5,175 nucleotides of DNA from JBARRO01 sp049644265 (GTDB lineage: Bacteria > Bacteroidota > Ignavibacteria > UBA10030). Both the position numbers and the translations under genes were made by a program. The DNA is taken from contig JBARRO010000009.1 of assembly GCA_049644265.1 (NCBI GenBank), forward strand, positions 1 to 5,175, given 5' to 3'. Positions 1 through 5,175 of the stretch are shown one piece after another. Positions within the stretch are counted from its first letter, which is position 1, and the number at the start of each line of letters is the position of its first letter. The notes below the pieces were generated by a model. That model saw only the letters and a program-made list of their open reading frames with translations, was not told the origin of the DNA and ran no database searches.

Positions 1-1
1 A

Positions 2-979
2 TCGCTGGTGGTTCTCAAAGAAAAAGCGACTCCCGTGTATGCCGACATCGATCCCCGCACATTCAACATTGACCCAAAGAAAGTCGCTGAAAAAGTGACC
101 CCGAAGACCAGGGCCATCTACGTCGTCCACTATGGCGGTCACATGGTGGATATGGACCCGATCATGGAAATAGCAAGGAAACACCATTTGCTGGTGATGG
201 AAGATTGTGCACACGCCCATGCCGCCGAATACAAAGGGCGAAAGGCCGGTAGCATCGGGGACATCGGCGTATTTTCATTCCACTCTCTCAAGAACATGAC
301 GACGTGCGGCGAGGGCGGAATGATGACGACGAACAACGATGAGTTCGCAGACGCGATTGATAAACTACGCTGTATGAACCTTCGTGATTGGAAGCCCGGC
401 CAGACAGAATGGAACTTCGGAAACATCACAATCAACAAAGAAAGCAACCTGGATTACTGGCTGCCGTCTCATTTTGATGTCGACTCGGTGAACGGGCACT
501 GGGGGAATAATTACAGGATGAACGAGATCCAGGCGGCTGTCGGTATCGCACAGCTTGGAAAACTCGAGATGTTGACAAACAAACGCAGGGAGATCGGCCA
601 CAAGATTACCAAAGGACTCACCGGGATCAAAGGAATAACCCCCGTCTTCGAAGAGGCGTGGGCCAAACATGTTTTCCACCTCTACACCGTGTGCGTGGAA
701 GAAGAGGAGCTTGGCGCCAGCAGGGATGATTTCATGAGAGTTCTTTATAAGGAAGAAGGAATTCAAGGCATACTCCACTACCAACCTACCTTCCATCTGA
801 CGGGATTGAAGAAAATGGGGTATGATCCGAATCAGTGTCCGAATGCCTCCCAGTTCTTCTATAAGAGAGAATTCAACCTCCCGATGCATCCGAGGCTGAC
901 GAATGATGACATCGACATGATGATCCACGGCGTCAGAAGTGCTGCGAAAAAAGTCGCCAGCAGACTAGTGACGGCATAA
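2..979 (+). CDS. DegT/DnrJ/EryC1/StrS-family PLP-dependent sugar aminotransferase (5' partial)
   Basis: The reading frame is open to the left edge, so the N-terminus is missing. A GTG at base 8 is just an internal Val; residues below are numbered from it. Family members are usually about 370-400 residues, so roughly 40-70 are lost. Visible motifs: EDCAHAHAA (65-73), whose Asp66 should bind the PLP pyridine nitrogen; FSFHSLK (89-95), whose Lys95 (bases 290-292) is the expected Schiff-base lysine; CGEGGMM just after; GNNYRM (166-171); and a typical C-terminal LPMHPRLTNDDID (291-303). By family knowledge these cytoplasmic enzymes move an amino group, usually from Glu or Gln, to a keto sugar, often nucleotide-linked, for surface glycans or secondary metabolites. 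The substrate cannot be read from sequence. The stretch between the catalytic lysine and NYRM looks somewhat long. A hairpin follows the stop, so it is probably the last gene of its transcript. Family call is secure; substrate unknown. Confidence 0.93.
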   Translation, partial: SLVVLKEKATPVYADIDPRTFNIDPKKVAEKVTPKTRAIYVVHYGGHMVDMDPIMEIARKHHLLVMEDCAHAHAAEYKGRKAGSIGDIGVFSFHSLKNMTTCGEGGMMTTNNDEFADAIDKLRCMNLRDWKPGQTEWNFGNITINKESNLDYWLPSHFDVDSVNGHWGNNYRMNEIQAAVGIAQLGKLEMLTNKRREIGHKITKGLTGIKGITPVFEEAWAKHVFHLYTVCVEEEELGASRDDFMRVLYKEEGIQGILHYQPTFHLTGLKKMGYDPNQCPNASQFFYKREFNLPMHPRLTNDDIDMMIHGVRSAAKKVASRLVTA

Positions 980-1002
980 CAGATCGGTTTTCCCGCGGAG
1001 AA

Positions 1003-1035
1003 AAGATTGCCACTGCCCCTTGCGGTGGCAATCTT
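1003..1035 (+). terminator. Strong hairpin, probable transcription terminator of the aminotransferase gene
   Basis: Bases 1003-1016 pair with 1022-1035 in a 14-bp stem with a single G-U wobble and a 5-base CCCTT loop, starting 23 bases after the aminotransferase stop. Only two T residues close the 3' side on the + strand, so it is not a textbook intrinsic terminator. On the minus strand the stem is followed by TTTTC, slightly better. A smaller inverted repeat, TTGCC/GGCAA (1034-1038 with 1045-1049), overlaps its 3' foot. Position and stability favour termination or 3'-end protection of the mRNA. Confidence 0.6.
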
Positions 1036-1065
1036 GCCGCGGCGGGCAACATTCGCAGCGCTCCG

Positions 1066-1094
1066 TTGTCGTCATTGGTTACCCCATTCATAGT
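1066..1094 (+). promoter_or_regulatory. Weak candidate sigma70-type promoter for the three-gene cluster
   Basis: TTGTCG (1066-1071) and CATAGT (1089-1094) each match the -35/-10 consensus at four of six positions, with 17 bases between. They lie downstream of the hairpin and upstream of the GH28-like gene, where a promoter for the cluster is needed. This would give a leader of about 140 bases. The match is poor enough to arise by chance, and no operator-like repeat is seen beside it. Confidence 0.2.
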
Positions 1095-1229
1095 TTCTGC
1101 TTTCATGTCCATGCTGTGTGTGTGATCGGCGGGCGTTGGAGGTGGGACCTGCGTTGAGCGGAAGCCCGGTTCGAATTCTGCAGTGGATCATGGAGAGCTG
1201 TCCGTCGGATGACACCAACAACCTTTGTC

Positions 1230-1237
1230 GGAGGAGG
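1230..1237 (+). promoter_or_regulatory. Ribosome binding site GGAGGAGG that decides the GH28-like start
   Basis: GGAGGAGG sits three bases before GTG 1241; its first GGAGG is six bases away. It is too far (21 bases) from the ATG at 1259 to serve that codon well, and it lies inside the longer open frame that begins at GTG 1118. It therefore supports 1241 as the translation start, which also places a signal peptide directly at the N-terminus. Confidence 0.75.
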
Positions 1238-1240
1238 ATC

Positions 1241-3145
1241 GTGAGTCGTACACAAATCATGAGATTGGCGGCGTGCGTTCTTGTCCCGGTGGTGCTCCAG
1301 GCCCAGTTGCGGTTTGATGTGAAAACGTTTGGGGCCAACGGAAATGGAATCGCCCTGGAAACAAACCAAATTCAAAAAGCGATTGACGAGGCCTTCTCAC
1401 GGGGTGGCGGTATTGTGGAGATACCAGCCGGCACGTACAAGGTCGGCACCCTGGTTCTCAAGGACAACGTTGATTTGTATGTGGGGCCCGGTGCGGAATT
1501 GATCGGAAGTCCGAACACAGCAGACTATACAGAGATCGAACAGAAGTATGAATCTCGCACCAATGGCCTCTATGCCCGATATTTCGTGGTGTTTGCCGAA
1601 GGGGCTCACAACATCTCAATTACCGGTCCTGGAACGATCAACGGGAATGGTCTGAAGAACTTTCAGACCGGTAACCCACAGAATATGCGCCCGTTCCTCA
1701 TCCGGTTTGTGAACTGTGATCATGTGACCCTTCGTGATGTCCATCTTCTGGAGGCCGCCAACTGGACACTCCATCTCCTCGGCTGCAGAGATGTCAATAT
1801 CGACGGCGTGGTGATTGAAAATGGGGTCAATGCCAACCGGGACGGTTTGGATATTGATTGTTGTCAACGCGTCACCGTATCCAACTCGCGATTCTCAACA
1901 GGCGATGACGCCATTGTGATGAAAGCAACGAGCGACGCGCTGTGCGAAGATATCGTCATAACGAATTGTGTGATCCGAACCAGAGCCTCCGCAATAAAGA
2001 CAGGGACCGAGTCGAACGGCGGGTTCCGGAACATCACCGTCAGCAATTGCACGATCAGTGACATTCCGGTTCACGCAGGCATCGAGCTGATGACAGTGGA
2101 TGGTGGGATGATGCAGAATATTCTGGTTGAGAATATCACGATGGTCAGGGTCGCGACGCCGTTCTTTATCAGACTCGGTATTCGCGCGAGGCCGTACAAG
2201 CCTGGACACTATACGAACAAGGTCGACGAAGCGAAGGACATTACTCTCAGCAACATCTCAGTCATCGACGCCAAGTATCCGTCGAGTATCATGGGTCTCC
2301 ACAGCAACAGGATCAAGAACGTAACGGTTCGGGGCTACACCGTCCGATACGCGGAAACCCAGGAGGCCGTTCAATTTAATGAGGTGCCGTTCGAGGAATT
2401 CTCGTACCCGATGGCGAGGATGTTCAAGAAGCTCCCGGCCTACGGGCTCTATTGCAGGAATGTCGAAGGCCTTCGCCTGTCCGATATCACTATGTACTCG
2501 ACAGACGATGAAAAGAGGCCGCCAATCGCAATCGACAGAGTGAATGATGCGAACCTCCTGTCCGTCAAGGCGCAGGTGAATAATCCGAATGCTCCGTTTG
2601 CCCATTTGAGAAACATCGAAAACATCGCGGCGGCGTTCTGTCAATCATACGGCACCAATAAGATCCTCTTTGAGGCGGAAGATAAAACCTCCTCAGGCCT
2701 TCGCCTTACGAATAATGTTGTTCGCGAAGGGCAGCAGGAGCTCGTTCGCGTCGAAGCTCTACCGGATCGTCAGATATTCGAAGACTTTGAAACGAACACA
2801 AAATACTCGGTTCCCGGCGGCAGGAACAGCGATGGTCTTCATGCCCATGATCTCTCAACACCACTGAACGCCAATCTTGAAATCAGAAACCAGGGCCCTC
2901 TTCAACTGTGCCTGCTGATCCGGAATGATTCACCAAACCCTGAAAAAGTTCGGGTGACCTATGGGACGATGGCGCAGGAATTTCTCGTGAGCTGGAATAC
3001 ATGGGGGTGGGCGCCGATTTCGCTGCTGAGAGAGTACGATCATGACACGACAGAGAGCTTTCACATAATGGCTGCCAACGATTGCACACGACTGCAGATC
3101 GCGAAAGTCTATATACGATATCAGAACATCAAAAAGACAGATTGA
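1241..3145 (+). CDS. Secreted GH28-like right-handed beta-helix glycosidase (polygalacturonase-related)
   Basis: From GTG 1241 the protein has 634 residues. Residues 1-22 look like a Sec signal peptide: MSRTQIMR, then hydrophobic LAACVLVPVVL, then QAQ. The pectate_lyase_3/GH28 entry motif FDVKTFGANGNG follows at about 25-36, then a long parallel beta-helix to about 450 with repeated N-I-T-V-S-N-type rungs. NRDGLDID (199-206) and TGDD (220-223) match the GH28 NTD and DD motifs, so the catalytic acids (D201, D222, D223) seem present. The GHG and RIK motifs of true polygalacturonases are absent: T-R-A stands at 247-249 and I-E-L at 281-283 in the aligned places. The last ~90 residues look like a beta-sandwich, possibly carbohydrate-binding. 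GH28 enzymes hydrolyse galacturonan or rhamnogalacturonan. Here a non-classical substrate is more likely, as the SAIKTGTESNGGF motif marks many bacterial GH28 relatives. It leads a tight cluster with the deacetylase 18 bases downstream. Fold call is strong; substrate is unknown. Confidence 0.88.
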   Translation: MSRTQIMRLAACVLVPVVLQAQLRFDVKTFGANGNGIALETNQIQKAIDEAFSRGGGIVEIPAGTYKVGTLVLKDNVDLYVGPGAELIGSPNTADYTEIEQKYESRTNGLYARYFVVFAEGAHNISITGPGTINGNGLKNFQTGNPQNMRPFLIRFVNCDHVTLRDVHLLEAANWTLHLLGCRDVNIDGVVIENGVNANRDGLDIDCCQRVTVSNSRFSTGDDAIVMKATSDALCEDIVITNCVIRTRASAIKTGTESNGGFRNITVSNCTISDIPVHAGIELMTVDGGMMQNILVENITMVRVATPFFIRLGIRARPYKPGHYTNKVDEAKDITLSNISVIDAKYPSSIMGLHSNRIKNVTVRGYTVRYAETQEAVQFNEVPFEEFSYPMARMFKKLPAYGLYCRNVEGLRLSDITMYSTDDEKRPPIAIDRVNDANLLSVKAQVNNPNAPFAHLRNIENIAAAFCQSYGTNKILFEAEDKTSSGLRLTNNVVREGQQELVRVEALPDRQIFEDFETNTKYSVPGGRNSDGLHAHDLSTPLNANLEIRNQGPLQLCLLIRNDSPNPEKVRVTYGTMAQEFLVSWNTWGWAPISLLREYDHDTTESFHIMAANDCTRLQIAKVYIRYQNIKKTD

Positions 3146-3163
3146 GAGGGAACGGTTGGACCG

Positions 3164-3955
3164 ATGAATGATGCAGACAGAAAGACCGTTTTGGGTATTG
3201 GTGCTCACCCGGATGACCTCGAAATCCTGTGCGCCGGAACCCTTGCGCTGTTGAAGAGAAAAGGATGGACGATCGAATGCGCCACGATGACTCCTGGCGA
3301 TTGCGGCTCCACGACGTTGCCCCGCGAAGAAATCAGCAGGATTCGCAGGGCAGAAGCCGCTGCCTCTGCCAACGTGCTGGATGCGACTTACCACTGCATG
3401 GAATGTGACGACATCTTCATCGCCTACGACCGCCCCACGTTGCTGAAAGTCATCGGACTGATCAGGGCTGTGAAACCTGCCATCGTCTTCACGATGAGCC
3501 CGCAAGATTACATGGTCGACCATGAGATGACGAGCGAAGTTGTCCGCACTGCGTGTTTTTCGGCAGGCATTGCCAACATCAAGGTCGATGGAACGGACCC
3601 GTTCCTGAAAATTCCCCACTTGTTCTATTGTGATCCAATCGAGGGGAAAGACATTCTGGGAACCGCCGTACGGCCCTCCATTCTGGTCGACATCAGCAGC
3701 ACCATGCACATAAAAGAAACGATGTTTAAGTGCCATGAGAGTCAGCAAAGCTGGCTGAAAGCCCATCACGAGGTTGATGACTACCTCAACTCATCGTTAA
3801 GGGAGCTCTCGGCAAAAAGAGGACGGGAAATCGGCGTCTCGTTCGCCGAGGGGTTCCGACAACATCTCGGCCATGCATTCCCGCATGAGAACATCCTGGA
3901 ACGCGAATTGGGGAATATTGTTCACGCAGCCGAAGCTTCCCTCAAGCCGCATTGA
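3164..3955 (+). CDS. PIG-L/LmbE-family zinc-dependent N-deacetylase
   Basis: A complete 263-residue protein, normal length for the family. AHPDD (14-18) is the family signature: His15 and Asp18 are expected zinc ligands and Asp17 the general base. SPQDYMVDHE (112-121) supplies the third ligand, His120 (bases 3521-3523). The C-terminal WLKAHH (197-202) and FAEGFRQHLGHAFP (227-240) also look like conserved parts of one bacterial subfamily. Known relatives remove acetyl groups from GlcNAc-type sugars (GlcNAc-PI, mycothiol and bacillithiol precursors, antibiotic intermediates). No signal peptide or membrane segment is seen, so it should act in the cytoplasm, unlike the exported proteins on either side. 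The start is ATG 3164, 18 bases after the previous stop, with GAGAGGGA (3144-3151) as a rather distant ribosome site. Translational coupling to the upstream gene is plausible. Family certain; substrate not readable. Confidence 0.93.
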   Translation: MNDADRKTVLGIGAHPDDLEILCAGTLALLKRKGWTIECATMTPGDCGSTTLPREEISRIRRAEAAASANVLDATYHCMECDDIFIAYDRPTLLKVIGLIRAVKPAIVFTMSPQDYMVDHEMTSEVVRTACFSAGIANIKVDGTDPFLKIPHLFYCDPIEGKDILGTAVRPSILVDISSTMHIKETMFKCHESQQSWLKAHHEVDDYLNSSLRELSAKRGREIGVSFAEGFRQHLGHAFPHENILERELGNIVHAAEASLKPH

Positions 3956-3977
3956 GGAAGGCGCGGAGCAGGCGTTA

Positions 3978-3985
3978 GGGCGGGA
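3978..3985 (+). promoter_or_regulatory. Probable ribosome binding site for the second beta-helix gene
   Basis: GGGCGGGA lies seven bases before GTG 3993. The ATG at 4011 has no comparable purine run at a useful distance, only a short GAG three bases away. This favours GTG 3993, though either start gives an acceptable export signal. Confidence 0.45.
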
Positions 3986-3992
3986 ATTGTCC

Positions 3993-5175
3993 GTGAGCAT
4001 CATCGAGATCATGAGAACAACGTTTTTCAGATTCTTTTTCAATTGGACAATGATTCTGCTGTTGACGGGCACAAGCGCGGCATCAACCTATTATGTTGCC
4101 ACGAGCGGCCTGGATACAAACGACGGCTCGAAAGATCATCCGTGGTTCTCAGTCAAATATGCCATGACGAAGTTGGCTTCCAATGATACACTCTTTGTCC
4201 GGGGTGGTGTGTACTACGAAAAGGCATTTACGATCAGCGGCCTCTCAAACGTTGTGGTATCTGCGTTTCCTGGAGAACAGGTGGAGATCACGGGGGGCAT
4301 GCCCGAGTTCAGGCCGGCACCCAATACGAAATGGGAGCTCTCCGATGGAGCCATCAATCTCTATCGCTCGGTGAACATCTATGCGTCTTCATCGTACATG
4401 AATGCCTGGTTGCTCGATGACAATCTGCACCTTGTCGAGTACCAGGTCATGGACAATCTTCGCTCTACGAATTATGGGCCCGTTCAGGGATTTGTCCCGA
4501 TGTATCAGGGTCCCGGCATTCTCCTCTCAAACGACGCGCATTTGTACATCAGGCTTGAGAACAACCCCAATGATCTGGTCGGCCCTCTTGGATTGCCAAG
4601 AGCGGCGGTTCCGGCGGAACTGGATCCCAACAAGCACAGCATATCGGTCTTTTTCACAAAGACTCTCATCACGGTCTCCAACTCTTCCTCCATCAAGTTC
4701 AGGGACCTGGCGCTATCTCATGCGCAGTACCTGTTCGACATCACTTCAAGTGCCGCGAATTTTGAGTTTGACCATTGCACGTTCGATTACGGACGATACG
4801 CCTTTGTCTTGCGCGGCACGTCAACGGCTCCGGCCGCACATGATTTCGTGATCCATGATTGTGATTTCAACAACGGTCTTCCCGAGTACGTGTATTGGTG
4901 CGATGTGAAAAACAAGGATCAGGAAGTGGGGGAAGCGTATTCTGAATTCCAATCTGAAGCGATCTCCGGCCCGGCGTCTGGTTTCGTTATCCGCAACAAT
5001 ACATTCCACGATTCTTTTGACGCCATGGATCTGGCTGCCGGGACGACGAATGCAAGAGTCGTGGGCAATAAGTTCTTCAGACTCCGGGATGATGCTGTCA
5101 CTCTCGGAATAGTCAGCAATGTCGAGATCGCCGAGTGCCGCGATCCGCTCGCGCACCGTCGGTCGGGCGTCGGAC
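3993..5175 (+). CDS. Secreted right-handed parallel beta-helix protein, polysaccharide lyase/hydrolase-like (3' partial)
   Basis: An open frame runs from GTG 3993 to the right edge (394 residues, no stop); ATG 4011 is an alternative start. The N-terminus is a signal peptide: Arg residues, FFRFFF, then MILLLTG and a likely cut near TSAAS (about 27-31). YYVATSGLDTNDGS (33-46), followed by a hydrophobic LFVRGGVYY strand (67-75), is the entry common to DUF1565-type and lyase-like beta-helix proteins. Residues ~100-220 form an insert-like segment with W-E-L...L-Y-R-S and LYIRLENNPND, resembling the extra domain in some large carbohydrate-active beta-helix enzymes. Helix rungs follow: FEFDHCTFD (257-265), FVIRNNTFHDS (331-341), ARVVGNKFF (354-362), LRDDAVTLG (364-372). 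No catalytic residues can be assigned and the C-terminal half is missing, so lyase, hydrolase or epimerase all remain possible. It starts 37 bases after the deacetylase, probably in the same operon. The last ~15 residues no longer look like a rung and coincide with a composition jump. Confidence 0.85.
   Translation, partial: MSIIEIMRTTFFRFFFNWTMILLLTGTSAASTYYVATSGLDTNDGSKDHPWFSVKYAMTKLASNDTLFVRGGVYYEKAFTISGLSNVVVSAFPGEQVEITGGMPEFRPAPNTKWELSDGAINLYRSVNIYASSSYMNAWLLDDNLHLVEYQVMDNLRSTNYGPVQGFVPMYQGPGILLSNDAHLYIRLENNPNDLVGPLGLPRAAVPAELDPNKHSISVFFTKTLITVSNSSSIKFRDLALSHAQYLFDITSSAANFEFDHCTFDYGRYAFVLRGTSTAPAAHDFVIHDCDFNNGLPEYVYWCDVKNKDQEVGEAYSEFQSEAISGPASGFVIRNNTFHDSFDAMDLAAGTTNARVVGNKFFRLRDDAVTLGIVSNVEIAECRDPLAHRRSGVG
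5121..5175. other. High-GC, CpG-rich terminal segment, possible chimeric contig end
   Basis: The last 55 bases contain 41 G or C and 13 CpG dinucleotides; the 60 bases before hold 29 G or C and only two CpG. The beta-helix frame stays open but reads C-R-D-P-L-A-H-R-R-S-G-V-G, unlike the preceding rungs. Read on the minus strand, one frame gives PTVRERIAALGDLD, which looks like ordinary high-GC protein sequence. A foreign fragment joined somewhere between about 5115 and 5140 is a reasonable explanation; a real local composition change is the alternative. Confidence 0.4.

Noticed and set aside
365..928. A 187-codon minus-strand open frame inside the aminotransferase
   Set aside because: The + strand carries the full set of aminotransferase motifs; the antisense protein has no family features.
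1105..1125. A six-codon micro-ORF (M-S-M-L-C-V) in the leader of the GH28-like gene
   Set aside because: It has no Shine-Dalgarno sequence and no attenuator-like structure around it, and it is short enough to be chance.
1163..1181. A tRNA T-loop-like GGTTCGAAT at 1168-1176
   Set aside because: The flanking bases do not form a proper 5-bp T-stem, and no matching acceptor, D-arm or anticodon arm is found upstream.
1118..1240. A 41-residue N-terminal extension of the GH28-like protein from GTG 1118
   Set aside because: It would bury the signal peptide inside the protein, has no ribosome site, and GGAGGAGG lies directly before GTG 1241.
2930..3769. A 279-codon open frame on the minus strand across the end of the GH28-like gene and most of the deacetylase
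   Set aside because: It overlaps two genes with clear family motifs on the other strand, spans their junction and shows no recognisable domain. It is an antisense shadow.
4402..4851. A 149-codon open frame on the + strand in another phase of the last gene
   Set aside because: It lacks any domain, while the phase opening at 3993 gives a signal peptide and beta-helix rungs throughout.

Overview
The window is a gene-dense bacterial fragment with four genes, all on the + strand. The first is cut by the left edge and the last by the right edge. No rRNA, tRNA, insertion sequence or CRISPR array is visible. Base composition is close to half GC. Two genes appear to use GTG starts behind purine-rich Shine-Dalgarno sequences, one of them a long GGAGGAGG. 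Such leaders argue against a typical Bacteroidota, which rarely uses them. The protein families fit an environmental polysaccharide-using or exopolysaccharide-making bacterium (for example the Planctomycetes/Verrucomicrobia/Acidobacteria/Ignavibacteria range), but the sequence alone does not fix the phylum.

Layout: (1) Bases 2-979 hold the C-terminal ~325 residues of a PLP-dependent DegT/DnrJ/EryC1/StrS sugar aminotransferase. A strong 14-bp hairpin follows 23 bases after its stop and probably ends that transcript. (2) After a 261-base gap comes a secreted, GH28-like right-handed beta-helix protein (1241-3145). (3) Eighteen bases later is a cytoplasmic PIG-L/LmbE-family zinc deacetylase (3164-3955). 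(4) Thirty-seven bases later is a second, unrelated secreted beta-helix protein (3993 to the right edge). Genes 2-4 are close enough to be one operon.

Working together (inference): the two exported beta-helix proteins probably act on an acidic or modified polysaccharide outside the cytoplasm. The deacetylase between them has no export signal and would act on an intracellular acetylated sugar or glycoconjugate. The upstream aminotransferase is of the kind that makes amino sugars on nucleotide or free-sugar carriers. This suggests a locus for amino-sugar or uronic-acid glycan metabolism. Whether it builds or degrades the glycan cannot be decided here, as no glycosyltransferase, transporter or sulfatase is in view.

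Points that deserve attention are the GH28-like protein, which keeps the acidic residues but lacks the His and Arg-Lys motifs of true polygalacturonases; the mixed cytoplasmic/secreted cassette; and an abrupt jump in GC and CpG over the last ~55 bases, which may mark a chimeric contig end.
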